Shown piece by piece: positions 52,024 through 60,804 of a DNA stretch of 64,000 nucleotides. Made by a program: the position numbers and the translations under genes. Position 1 is the stretch's first letter; every line of letters starts with the position of its first letter. The notes below the pieces were generated by a model. It searched no databases. It worked only from the letters and a program-made list of their open reading frames with translations, and was not told where the DNA came from. The DNA comes from Polaribacter sp. BM10 (GTDB taxonomy: Bacteria; Bacteroidota; Bacteroidia; Flavobacteriales; Flavobacteriaceae): assembly GCF_002005425.1 (NCBI RefSeq), contig NZ_CP019704.1, positions 2,438,001 through 2,502,000 of the forward strand. Direction: 5' to 3'.

Positions 52024-53379
52024 ATGGCTGAAAGTATAGAGTTAAAAATAAATGAGTTTATGGAAATGGTTAAAACAAGAAATAACCATGAGCCAGAATT
52101 CTTACAAGCTGTACAAGAAGTTGCAGAAACTGTAATACCGTATATTATTAATCATGATATTTACCATGGTAAAAACATTCTATTAAGAATGGTAGAGCCA
52201 GAAAGATTGATCTCTTTTAGAGTTTCTTGGGTAGATGATAATGGAGAAATTCAAGTAAACAGAGGTTATAGAGTTCAAATGAATTCTGCAATTGGGCCTT
52301 ATAAAGGTGGTTTACGTTTTCACCCAACTGTAAATGCAAGCATTTTAAAGTTTTTAGCTTTTGAGCAAGTATTTAAAAACTCTTTAACAACTTTACCAAT
52401 GGGTGGAGGTAAAGGAGGTTCTGATTTTGATCCTAAAGGAAAATCAGACAATGAAATTATGCGTTTCTGTCATGCATTTATGAGCGAATTATTTAGACAC
52501 ATTGGCTCTAATACAGATGTACCTGCAGGAGATATTGGTGTTGGTGCTAGAGAGATTGGTTTTATGTTTGGTATGTATAAAAAACTAAACAACGAATTTA
52601 CAGGTGTTTTAACTGGTAAAGGGCAATCTTGGGGTGGTTCTTTAATTAGACCAGAAGCTACAGGTTACGGTAACGTATACTTTGCAGACAATATGTTAAA
52701 ACGTAAAGGAGATTCTTTTGAAGGTAAAAAAGTAGTTATTTCTGGTTCTGGTAACGTTGCACAATATGCAGCAGAAAAAGCATTAGAATTAGGTGCTACA
52801 ATTTTAACTTTATCAGATTCTGGAGGATATATTTTAGACGAAGAAGGTATCGATACAGAAAAGTTACAACACGTTATGTATATTAAAAACGAAAAGCGTG
52901 GTAGAATTAGCGAATACTTAGAGAAATATCCGAATGCAAAATATGTTGCAGGAGAAAGACCTTGGTCTGTTAAATGTGATGTAGCTTTACCATGTGCAAC
53001 TCAAAATGAGTTAAACGGAGAAGAAGCAAAAACATTAATAGCAAACGGTTGTATGTGTGTTTCTGAAGGAGCAAATATGCCTTCTACACCAGAAGCAATT
53101 CACGAGTTTCAAAAAGGGAAAATCTTATTTGCGCCAGGTAAAGCATCTAACGCAGGTGGTGTGGCAACTTCTGGATTAGAAATGAGCCAAAACTCGTTAC
53201 GTTTAAGCTGGTCTCGTAAAGAAGTAGACGAAAGATTAAAAGATATTATGGAAGATATTCATGATTCTTGTGTAGAATATGGTAAAAACGACGATGGATC
53301 TATAGACTATATAAAAGGAGCAAATATTGCTGGTTTTGTAAAAGTTGCAGATGCAATGTTAGCACAAGGGGTTGTGTAA
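52024..53379 (+). CDS. gdhA: NADP-specific glutamate dehydrogenase
   Basis: 451 residues, hexameric-type length. Substrate site region AIGPYKGGLRFHPTVNASILKFLAFEQVFKNSLTTLPMGGGKGGSDFDPKGKS (catalytic Lys in PMGGGKGG), DVPAGDIGVGAREIGFMFGMYK, and the NADP domain with VVISGSGNVAQYAAEKALELGATI. Makes glutamate from 2-oxoglutarate and ammonium. Monocistronic with own promoter and terminator. Confidence 0.97.
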   Translation: MAESIELKINEFMEMVKTRNNHEPEFLQAVQEVAETVIPYIINHDIYHGKNILLRMVEPERLISFRVSWVDDNGEIQVNRGYRVQMNSAIGPYKGGLRFHPTVNASILKFLAFEQVFKNSLTTLPMGGGKGGSDFDPKGKSDNEIMRFCHAFMSELFRHIGSNTDVPAGDIGVGAREIGFMFGMYKKLNNEFTGVLTGKGQSWGGSLIRPEATGYGNVYFADNMLKRKGDSFEGKKVVISGSGNVAQYAAEKALELGATILTLSDSGGYILDEEGIDTEKLQHVMYIKNEKRGRISEYLEKYPNAKYVAGERPWSVKCDVALPCATQNELNGEEAKTLIANGCMCVSEGANMPSTPEAIHEFQKGKILFAPGKASNAGGVATSGLEMSQNSLRLSWSRKEVDERLKDIMEDIHDSCVEYGKNDDGSIDYIKGANIAGFVKVADAMLAQGVV

Positions 53380-53407
53380 TAGAACTCTTTTAAGTTATTA
53401 TAAAATT

Positions 53408-53440
53408 GAAACGCGTTAATTATTTAACGCGTTTTTTTGT
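53408..53440 (+). terminator. rho-independent terminator after gdhA
   Basis: Arms AAACGCGTTAA and TTAACGCGTTT, T-run. Confidence 0.88.
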
Positions 53441-53465
53441 TTTTTTGCAGATATAAAATATAAAT

Positions 53466-54089
53466 ATGAACTTCTTTATCTGTGTAATCTTAGGTTTTAT
53501 AATTGCTGCATCTGGTAGTATTACACCAAGTTTTTTAAATTTAACTGTTGTAAAGTTTAGCCTTAGAAACGGAAAAAAAGCAGCTTTTTATCTTATTGGT
53601 GGTTACGCAACCGTATTGTTTTTTCAAGCAAATATTGGCGCATATTTGTCTAGTATTTTAATGAAAAACTCAGAATATATAACCTTACTTCAAAAAATAG
53701 GAACTGGGCTTTTATTCTTATTATCGATTAATTTTTTCCGATTACACTTTTCATCAAAAGAGAAAAAAGTAAAAGAAGAAATACCAAAATCGAAAGCTTA
53801 TTTACACGGAATAATGATGTCTTCTTTAAACACAATTGCAATTCCGTTTTACTTTACTACAATTTCACTTTTAATTGGTTTAAATTATTTTGAATATTCT
53901 TATTTAACCGGATTTTATTTTTCAATTGGTTCTACAATTGGTTCTTTTACCTTGTATTCTTTGTATGCAATAGTTGCAAAAAACATAGAACACAAATTAA
54001 CATATGTAGCTACAAAAATGGATTTTATTTTAGGTGCATTAACAGGCGTTGTTGCACTAGGAAATCTATTATATTTGTTATATAAATAA
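53466..54089 (+). CDS. LysE-type membrane protein, tandem copy 1
   Basis: 207 residues, six membrane helices. N-terminal signature CVILGFIIAASGSITPSFLNLTVVKFSLRNGKKAA is the LysE/RhtB pattern (Gly-x-Thr/Ser-Pro, then GxR-xG). Likely exports an amino acid or other small solute. First of three similar adjacent genes. Confidence 0.7.
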   Translation: MNFFICVILGFIIAASGSITPSFLNLTVVKFSLRNGKKAAFYLIGGYATVLFFQANIGAYLSSILMKNSEYITLLQKIGTGLLFLLSINFFRLHFSSKEKKVKEEIPKSKAYLHGIMMSSLNTIAIPFYFTTISLLIGLNYFEYSYLTGFYFSIGSTIGSFTLYSLYAIVAKNIEHKLTYVATKMDFILGALTGVVALGNLLYLLYK

Positions 54090-54094
54090 AATAT

Positions 54095-54715
54095 GTGAAA
54101 CTTTTATTTCTATTTTTCTTTGGGTTTTTATTTTCTTTTGCTGGTTCTATTACACCTAGCTTATTAAATATGACAGCCTTAAAAGTTAGTTTAACTAACG
54201 GAAAGAAAGCAGCGTACAAATATGCTTTTGCAGTAGCGGTTATAGTTATACCTCAAATAATTATTGCAGTTACTTTAACCAAGTTTTTAGCAGATAACCC
54301 TTCTATTTTAGCAACTCTAGAAAAAATTGCAACAGTTATTTTTATATTTTTAAGTTACTATTACTTTAAAGAATCTCAAAAAAGTAAGATTAAAGTAGTT
54401 AAAATGAAAACCAAAAAAGAAAACCCGTTTTTAACAGGTATAATTCTTTCTATTTTAAACATGTTTTCTATACCATTTTACTGTGGCGTAATCATTTTAT
54501 TAAATGCTTACGATATGTATAATTATTCAACTTTAGATACGTTTATTTTTACAATAAGTTCTGTTTTAGGAACCTTTTATATTCTCTTTGTCTACGGAAA
54601 ATTTGCACAATTTATTCAACAAAAAACAGGAAAACTTACAAAAGATATAAACTTAATTCTATCAATTTTAACTGGTTTTGTAGCATTATTTTCGATAGTA
54701 AAATTGTTTTTTTAA
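54095..54715 (+). CDS. LysE-type membrane protein, tandem copy 2
   Basis: 206 residues with a GTG start at 54095 (no ATG in frame at a sensible place). FLFFFGFLFSFAGSITPSLLNMTALKVSLTNGKKAA has the same N-terminal pattern as copy 1. Six helices; ILSILNMFSIPFYCGVIILL is shared with copy 3. Starts 5 bases after copy 1. Confidence 0.68.
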   Translation: MKLLFLFFFGFLFSFAGSITPSLLNMTALKVSLTNGKKAAYKYAFAVAVIVIPQIIIAVTLTKFLADNPSILATLEKIATVIFIFLSYYYFKESQKSKIKVVKMKTKKENPFLTGIILSILNMFSIPFYCGVIILLNAYDMYNYSTLDTFIFTISSVLGTFYILFVYGKFAQFIQQKTGKLTKDINLILSILTGFVALFSIVKLFF

Positions 54716-54774
54716 TTTAAAAAAGTAATTAATAAGTTTGTAAACCGACTGATATCTTATACCAGATAGTGTTT

Positions 54775-55380
54775 ATGTTTTCTTTATTTCTTTATGGTTT
54801 TTTAAGTTCTTTTTTAGGTTTCACGCTACCAAGCGTACTAAATATGACTGCTTTAAAAATTAGATTAAACGCTACCAAAATAGAATTTACAAAATTTACC
54901 TTAGGCGTTTTGCTGGTGGTTTTTATGCAGGTTTGCTTTTCTATTTACATTATAGAATATTTTTCAACGAACACTGTTTTAATAGCTTTTTTAGAAAAAA
55001 CTGGTATTTTAGTTCTTGTATTGTTGTCGATTTACTTTTATAAACAGCATAAAAAAGAACAAAAGAAAATTGAAATTAAAACACGAAATTCTTTTTTTAC
55101 AGGCATAATTTTTTCCTTGTTAAACATGTTTGCAATTCCGTTTTTCTGTACAATTGTAGCCTTACTTATTGCATTTAATTCTTTTAATTTCGATATAATT
55201 TTTGTCTTATTTTTTGTTTTAGGATCTGTACTTGGTACGTATTCTATTTTATTATTATACGGAAAATTTGCACTTGTAATTAAGCAAAAAACAGGTAAAT
55301 TTACCAATCATATCAACTTATTTTTATGTGTTTTAACTGCGGCTTTTGCGTTATGTACACTTTTAAAATTTGTTCTTTAA
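54775..55380 (+). CDS. LysE-type membrane protein, tandem copy 3
   Basis: 201 residues from ATG 54775 (a GTG two codons earlier is in frame). FSLFLYGFLSSFLGFTLPSVLNMTALKIRLN start and IFSLLNMFAIPFFC middle, similar to copies 1 and 2, with the proline at the end of helix 1 kept (LPS). The three genes are one direct-repeat array by descent. Substrates unknown. Confidence 0.68.
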   Translation: MFSLFLYGFLSSFLGFTLPSVLNMTALKIRLNATKIEFTKFTLGVLLVVFMQVCFSIYIIEYFSTNTVLIAFLEKTGILVLVLLSIYFYKQHKKEQKKIEIKTRNSFFTGIIFSLLNMFAIPFFCTIVALLIAFNSFNFDIIFVLFFVLGSVLGTYSILLLYGKFALVIKQKTGKFTNHINLFLCVLTAAFALCTLLKFVL

Positions 55381-55391
55381 AATTGTTTAAA

Positions 55392-56231
55392 ATGAAAGTT
55401 ATACAGAATATTGTAGTACCAGGAAAACATAAAAAACCAATTGTAACAGATGTTTTTTATAAAGAGGATAAAACACCCAAAAAAGTAGTAATTTTTTGTC
55501 ATGGCTACAAAGGTTTTAAAGATTGGGGCGCATGGAATATTATGGCAAATGCGTTTGCAAAATCTGGTTTTTTCTTTATAAAATTTAACTTTTCTCATAA
55601 CGGTGGTACAACAGAACAACCAATAGATTTTCCAGATTTAGAGGCTTTTGGTAATAATAATTATACCAAAGAATTAGACGATTTAGAAAGTGTATTAGAT
55701 TGGATTTCATCCGAAGAAAATTTTAAAAATGATGTTGATTTGAATCACATTACTTTAATTGGTCATAGTCGAGGTGGCGGAATCGTATTGCTTAAAGCTA
55801 ACGAAGATTCGAGAATAAAAAAGGTAATTACATTGGCCGCGGTTTCAGATTTTGGTAGTAGAAGTTCTACAGTAGGCGATTTAGAAAATTGGCGAAAAAA
55901 CGGTGTGAAATATGTTGTAAATGGACGAACAAAGCAAAATATGCCACATTTTTATCAATTTTACACCAATTTTAAAGAAAACGAAAATCGATTATTTATT
56001 GAAAATGCCGTAAAAAATTTAAAGATTCCGTTATTAATTATCCATGGAGATAATGATACATCAATTTCTTTAAATGAAGGTAAAAAAATAGATTCTTGGT
56101 GTTCTAACAGTAAATTAAAAATTATAGAAAATGCCGATCATGTTTTTAATGTCTCGCATCCTTGGTTACAAGAAACTTTATCAAAAGAGTTAGAAGAAGT
56201 TAAAAATTTGTGTATTCATTTTTTAGATTAA
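55392..56231 (+). CDS. alpha/beta hydrolase
   Basis: 279 residues from ATG 55392. KKVVIFCHGYKGFKDWGAWNIMANAFAKSGFFFIKFNFSHNG at the N-terminus (oxyanion HGYKG), nucleophile Ser in GHSRGGGIVLLKA, Asp in LLIIHGDNDTSI, and His near DHVFNVSHPW. Serine hydrolase with unknown substrate. Soluble, 12 bases after copy 3. Confidence 0.85.
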   Translation: MKVIQNIVVPGKHKKPIVTDVFYKEDKTPKKVVIFCHGYKGFKDWGAWNIMANAFAKSGFFFIKFNFSHNGGTTEQPIDFPDLEAFGNNNYTKELDDLESVLDWISSEENFKNDVDLNHITLIGHSRGGGIVLLKANEDSRIKKVITLAAVSDFGSRSSTVGDLENWRKNGVKYVVNGRTKQNMPHFYQFYTNFKENENRLFIENAVKNLKIPLLIIHGDNDTSISLNEGKKIDSWCSNSKLKIIENADHVFNVSHPWLQETLSKELEEVKNLCIHFLD

Positions 56232-56291
56232 AAGGTAGTTTTCTATTGAAATAATTAATGATATTCTTGTCTAACTTCGTAATTTAGACAT

Positions 56292-57404
56292 ATGGAATTG
56301 CAACCGCCTTTTAGAAAAATAATTCATGTAGATATGGATGCGTTTTATGCATCTGTTGCAGAATTAGACAATCCGGAATTAAAAGGAAAAGCCATTGCTG
56401 TTGGCGGCGAAGGTAGAAGAGGTGTTATTTCTGCGGCAAGTTACGAGGCAAGAAAATTTGGAGTAAGATCTGCTATGAGCGGTAGTTTAGCAAGACAAAA
56501 ATGCCCGCATTTAATATTTGTTAAATCAGATTTTCCGCGTTATAAAGAAATCTCTGCGAAAGTAAGAGAAATTTTTTTTGAGTACACAGATTTAGTAGAA
56601 CCTCTTTCTTTAGACGAGGCGTATTTAGACGTAACAGAAAATAAAAAAGGAAATCCGTCTGCAAATGAAATAGCAAGAGAAATTCGTCAAAAAATTTTCG
56701 AAGAAACAGGTTTAAGAGCATCCGCAGGAATTTCTATAAATAAATTTATAGCAAAAGTTGCTTCTGATATTAACAAACCAAACGGTCAAAAAACTGTACA
56801 TCCAGATGAGGTAATTCAGTTTTTAGAAGAATTACCGGTAAACAAATTTTATGGTGTTGGTAAAGTAACTGCAGCAAAAATGTACAATAACGGTATTTTT
56901 GTTGGTAACGATTTAAAAAAGAAATCTCTAGAAGAACTTGTAAAACTTTTTGGTAAATCTGGCGTGCATTACTTTAATATTGTTAGAGGCATTCATAACA
57001 GTGCAGTTAAGCCAAACAGAATTAGAAAATCGTTAGCTGCAGAAAGAACTTTTAGCGAAAACATTTCTTCGGAAATCTTTATGCTAGAACGTTTAGACAA
57101 AATTGCAGACGAGTTAGAAAAACGTATGCTAAAGGCAGACACCAAAGGCAAAACAATTACTTTAAAAATAAAATATTCTGATTTTACACGACAAACTAGA
57201 AGTAAAACAAAAGGCCATTTTATGCAGAAAAAGGAAGAGTTTTTTCCTGTGGTAAAAGAGTTGTTATTTCAGGATGAATTGCCAAACTCAGTTAGATTAT
57301 TGGGGTTGTCATTTGGTAATTTAAACACCGAAATTAAAGAACCAGTTTGGGTGCAATTAAAGTTAAAATTTAAAGAGTCAGATTTTTTTAACGAAGAAGA
57401 ATAG
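56292..57404 (+). CDS. dinB: DNA polymerase IV
   Basis: 370 residues. Y-family polymerase: HVDMDAFYASVAELDNPELKGKAIAVGG (catalytic DxD and FYASVE-like steric region), SYEARKFGVRSAMSGSLARQKCP, LSLDEAYLDVT with the catalytic Asp/Glu, SAGISINKFIAKVASDINKPNGQ, and the C-terminal little-finger domain. Lesion-bypass polymerase, often SOS-regulated; no LexA site seen. First gene of the tight plus-strand operon that runs to the window end. Confidence 0.96.
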   Translation: MELQPPFRKIIHVDMDAFYASVAELDNPELKGKAIAVGGEGRRGVISAASYEARKFGVRSAMSGSLARQKCPHLIFVKSDFPRYKEISAKVREIFFEYTDLVEPLSLDEAYLDVTENKKGNPSANEIAREIRQKIFEETGLRASAGISINKFIAKVASDINKPNGQKTVHPDEVIQFLEELPVNKFYGVGKVTAAKMYNNGIFVGNDLKKKSLEELVKLFGKSGVHYFNIVRGIHNSAVKPNRIRKSLAAERTFSENISSEIFMLERLDKIADELEKRMLKADTKGKTITLKIKYSDFTRQTRSKTKGHFMQKKEEFFPVVKELLFQDELPNSVRLLGLSFGNLNTEIKEPVWVQLKLKFKESDFFNEEE

Positions 57405-57408
57405 TAGC

Positions 57409-57861
57409 ATGAATATAGAAGTTTTTAGAACAAATGCAACACATCCAGATTTTAAGATTTTAGTAAAAGAATTAGACGCATTTCTTAAAATTACAGACCA
57501 AGATGAGCATGATTTTTACAATCAATTTAATCATATTGATGTAATAAAACATGTAGTTGTATTATATGTTGATAAAATTGCGGTAGGTTGTGCCGCTATT
57601 AAAAAGTTTGACAATTCTACTATGGAAATTAAAAGGATGTATGTTTCTAACAAGTATAGAAGCAAAGGTTTAGCACAAAAATTAATAGAAGAATTAGAAA
57701 TCTGGACAAAAGAATTGGGCTTTTCTAAATGTATTTTAGAAACTGGCAAAAGACAAAAAGCAGCAGTAAAATTTTACAAAAAAAGTAAGTATAATATTAT
57801 TGAAAACTACGGACAATATATTGGAATGAAAAATAGTATTTGTTTCGAAAAAAACGTGTAA
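57409..57861 (+). CDS. GNAT-family N-acetyltransferase
   Basis: 150 residues. Motif A: MYVSNKYRSKGLAQKLIEELEIWTKELG (R-x-x-G-x-A variant), then ETGKRQKAAVKFYKKSKY. Acceptor unknown. 4 bases after dinB and directly abutting the oxidase gene (no gap), so it is co-translated in this operon. Confidence 0.85.
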   Translation: MNIEVFRTNATHPDFKILVKELDAFLKITDQDEHDFYNQFNHIDVIKHVVVLYVDKIAVGCAAIKKFDNSTMEIKRMYVSNKYRSKGLAQKLIEELEIWTKELGFSKCILETGKRQKAAVKFYKKSKYNIIENYGQYIGMKNSICFEKNV

Positions 57862-58974
57862 ATGAATTACAGTTATTGGGAGTTAAAAGAATGGTTTACT
57901 AACATAGATTTTACTATTGTTGGTAGCGGAATAGTAGGTTTAAATTGTGCTTTACAATTAAAAAAACAACACCCAAAAGCAAAGGTTTTAATTTTAGAAA
58001 AAGGAATGCTACCACAAGGTGCAAGTACTAAAAATGCAGGTTTTGCTTGTTTTGGAAGTTTATCTGAAATTATAGACGATTTAAATACTCATACAACAGA
58101 AGAAGTTTTTAATTTAGTTAACAAGCGTTGGGAAGGTTTACAATTATTAAGAAGTAATTTAGGAGATAAAAACATCGATTTTCAGCAAAATAAGGGTTTT
58201 GAATTATGTAATAATAGCAGTTTTTTTGAAGAATGTATTTCTAAAAAAGATGAAATAAATCAGCTTTTAAAACCTATTTTTAAGGACGATGTTTTTACAA
58301 CATCACACAATACTTTTAGTTTTCAAAATATACATCAAGATTATATCGTTAATAATTTTGAAGGGCAAGTAGATACAGGTAAAATGATGCATCAATTGCT
58401 CTTAGAAGTTCAAAAATTAGGAGTTAAAGTTTTAAATAATTTATATGTTGATGCTTTTACTGAAACAGAAAGTTGGGTTGAAATAAAAACCGATAAAATC
58501 AATTTTAAAACCAATAAGTTGCTTATTGCTACAAACGGTTTTGCAAATAATTTAATAGTACAAAAAGTGCAACCTGCAAGAGCGCAAGTTTTAATAACAA
58601 AACCTATTAAAAATTTACACATTAAAGGTACATTTCATTTAGATAAAGGTTATTATTATTTTAGAAACATACATGATAGAATTTTGTTTGGTGGTGGTAG
58701 AAATCTAGATTTTAAAACCGAAGAAACAACACTATTTGGTCAAACAGATATTATTCAGAATACATTAGAAAGTATTTTAAAAGAAACGATTTTACCAGAT
58801 ACAAATTTTGAAATTGACCATCGTTGGAGCGGAATTATGGGAGTTGGTAATCAGAAAAAAGCAATTGTAAAACAAATTTCTAACCATGTTTTTTGTGGTG
58901 TTCGCTTGGGCGGAATGGGCGTTGCAATTGGTAGTTTAGTTGGTAAAGAATTGGCAGCATTATTAGATGAATAA
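57862..58974 (+). CDS. FAD-dependent amine/amino-acid oxidase (DAO family)
   Basis: 370 residues. FAD-binding DFTIVGSGIVGLNCALQLKKQHPKAKVLILEKG, GASTKNAGFACFG loop and a C-terminal DHRWSGIMGVGNQKKAIVKQISNHVFCGVRLGGMGVAIGSLVGKELA. Glycine/D-amino acid oxidase type; oxidises a C-N bond. Its stop overlaps the next start by 8 bases, tying it to the polyketide cluster, though a direct role there is uncertain. Confidence 0.85.
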   Translation: MNYSYWELKEWFTNIDFTIVGSGIVGLNCALQLKKQHPKAKVLILEKGMLPQGASTKNAGFACFGSLSEIIDDLNTHTTEEVFNLVNKRWEGLQLLRSNLGDKNIDFQQNKGFELCNNSSFFEECISKKDEINQLLKPIFKDDVFTTSHNTFSFQNIHQDYIVNNFEGQVDTGKMMHQLLLEVQKLGVKVLNNLYVDAFTETESWVEIKTDKINFKTNKLLIATNGFANNLIVQKVQPARAQVLITKPIKNLHIKGTFHLDKGYYYFRNIHDRILFGGGRNLDFKTEETTLFGQTDIIQNTLESILKETILPDTNFEIDHRWSGIMGVGNQKKAIVKQISNHVFCGVRLGGMGVAIGSLVGKELAALLDE

Positions 58975-60094
58975 GAATTATGAAATTGTATTAATTGGCG
59001 GAGGTTTGGCAGGTTTGTGCAACGCAATTCACTTGTCTAAGTTTGGTAAAAAAGTTTTACTGATAGAAAAAAATGAATACCCAAAACACAAAGTTTGTGG
59101 TGAATATATTTCTAATGAAGTTTTGCCTTATTTACATTTTTTAAATATCAATCCGTTTGATTATGGAGCTGTAAAAATCGATAATTTTAAATTATCAACC
59201 ACAAAAAGTAAGATGATTACCGCAAAGTTACCTTTAGGCGGATTTGGTATTTCTCGTTATAAATTAGATTTTATTTTATCAGAAAAAGCTAAAGAAAATG
59301 GTGTGGTTATTTTACAAGACAATGTTGTAGATGTTAAATATAAAGATGATGTTTTTACCGTTAAAACTAAAGAAAACAAGTGTTTTCAATCTAAAATATG
59401 TGTTGGTGCTTTTGGAAAAAGATCTTTAATAGATGTAAAGTTAAATAGAGGTTTTATCCAAAAGAAATCTCCTTATTTAGGTGTAAAAATACATGTAAAA
59501 GGTAGGTTTCAAGAAAATTTAGTTGCGTTGCATAATTTTAAAGGTGGTTATTGTGGGGTTTCTAAGGTAGAAAATAATGCAATTAACTTGTGTTATATCA
59601 CTAGCTTTTCTTCTTTTAAAAAGTATAAAAATATAGATGATTTTCAAGAAAATGTAGTTTTTAAAAATAAGTTTTTAAAAGAGATTTTTAAAAATTCTAA
59701 ACCAGTTTGGAACAAGCCACTTTCTATTAGTCAGATTTCGTTTGAAACCAAAAAGCCAATAGAAAATCATTTAATAATGTGTGGTGATGCTGCAGGAATG
59801 ATTCATCCACTTTGTGGTAACGGAATGAGTATGGCAATACAATCTGCACAAATAGCATCTAAATTGATTCTAAATTATCTAGACGGTGTTGTCTTGTCTA
59901 GAAACGAGCTAGAAAAAGAGTATATTAGACAATGGAACAAAGAATTTAAATGGCGATTAAAAACAGGTCATTTTATAGCAATGTTATTTAGAAAAGATAA
60001 AATTGCAGCATTTTTATTAAGAGTTTTAAGAAAGTTTCCCTTTTTATTACCCATAATAATTAAACAAACTCACGGTAAATTAATTAAAATATAA
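58967..60094 (+). CDS. FAD-dependent oxidoreductase (geranylgeranyl-reductase/hydroxylase type) of the PKS cluster
   Basis: 375 residues. FAD motif EIVLIGGGLAGLCNAIHLSKFGKKVLLIEKNEYPKHKVCGEYI (GGG at 11-13; KHKVCGE is the geranylgeranyl reductase-type signature), and CGDAAGMIHPLCGNGMSMAIQSA in the second FAD contact. The family covers lipid saturation and aromatic hydroxylation. In the cluster I infer a tailoring role on the polyketide, as with the flavoprotein of the Streptomyces srs type III PKS operon. Stop overlaps the next start by one base. Confidence 0.85.
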   Translation: MNKNYEIVLIGGGLAGLCNAIHLSKFGKKVLLIEKNEYPKHKVCGEYISNEVLPYLHFLNINPFDYGAVKIDNFKLSTTKSKMITAKLPLGGFGISRYKLDFILSEKAKENGVVILQDNVVDVKYKDDVFTVKTKENKCFQSKICVGAFGKRSLIDVKLNRGFIQKKSPYLGVKIHVKGRFQENLVALHNFKGGYCGVSKVENNAINLCYITSFSSFKKYKNIDDFQENVVFKNKFLKEIFKNSKPVWNKPLSISQISFETKKPIENHLIMCGDAAGMIHPLCGNGMSMAIQSAQIASKLILNYLDGVVLSRNELEKEYIRQWNKEFKWRLKTGHFIAMLFRKDKIAAFLLRVLRKFPFLLPIIIKQTHGKLIKI

Positions 60095-60804
60095 TGGCTT
60101 TATTAGTAGATACATCAAAAAGGTCTGATCAAGAAGAATTGATGGATGATTTTTCTATTGGTGGCGATTATTTAAGAGATGTTTTAGATAAATTAGAAAA
60201 TATTAATAGATGGTTAGGTGGCAATTTGGTTACCGTAAATTCTTTAAAAAAGGTATTAAAAAATCACGATAAATCTAAAGAATTAGTAATTGCAGATATT
60301 GGTTGTGGGCACGGAGATATTTTACGTGATGTAGCTAAATTTGGAAGAAAAAATGGATATAGATTTAAGTTACTAGGTATAGATGCAAACCCAACAGCTA
60401 TAGAGTACGCAAAAGAATTATCTACAGAATTTACAGAGTTAACTTTTATTGTTGAAGATATTTTTTCTGATGCTTTTAAAAACAGAGAGTTTGATATTGT
60501 TTTAGCCACCTTGTTTTTTCATCATTTTAAAGAAAAACCTTTGGTTTCTTTCTTAAAAGATACATTACAACACACTAAAAAAGCAATTATTGTAAACGAT
60601 TTACACAGACATAAATTAGCCTATTATTTGTTTAAATTATTGTCTGTTTTTATAAAAAATAAAATGATTATTCATGATGGTTTGATTTCTGTTTTAAGAA
60701 GTTTTAAAAGAGAAGATTTAATTAGAATGTCTAATAAATTAAATAGAAAACCACAAATTTCTTGGAAATGGGCATTTCGTTTTCAATGGATAATTACAAA
60801 ATAA
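60094..60804 (+). CDS. class I SAM-dependent methyltransferase of the PKS cluster
   Basis: 236 residues. Motif I VIADIGCGHGDILRDVAKFGRKNG (DIGCGHGD at 68-75), acidic LLGIDANPTAIEYAKEL, and post-motif FDIVLATLFFHHF. N-terminal NRWLGGN segment seen in related cluster enzymes. Probably methylates the polyketide (C- or O-), by position. Abuts the type III PKS gene with no gap. Confidence 0.88.
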   Translation: MALLVDTSKRSDQEELMDDFSIGGDYLRDVLDKLENINRWLGGNLVTVNSLKKVLKNHDKSKELVIADIGCGHGDILRDVAKFGRKNGYRFKLLGIDANPTAIEYAKELSTEFTELTFIVEDIFSDAFKNREFDIVLATLFFHHFKEKPLVSFLKDTLQHTKKAIIVNDLHRHKLAYYLFKLLSVFIKNKMIIHDGLISVLRSFKREDLIRMSNKLNRKPQISWKWAFRFQWIITK

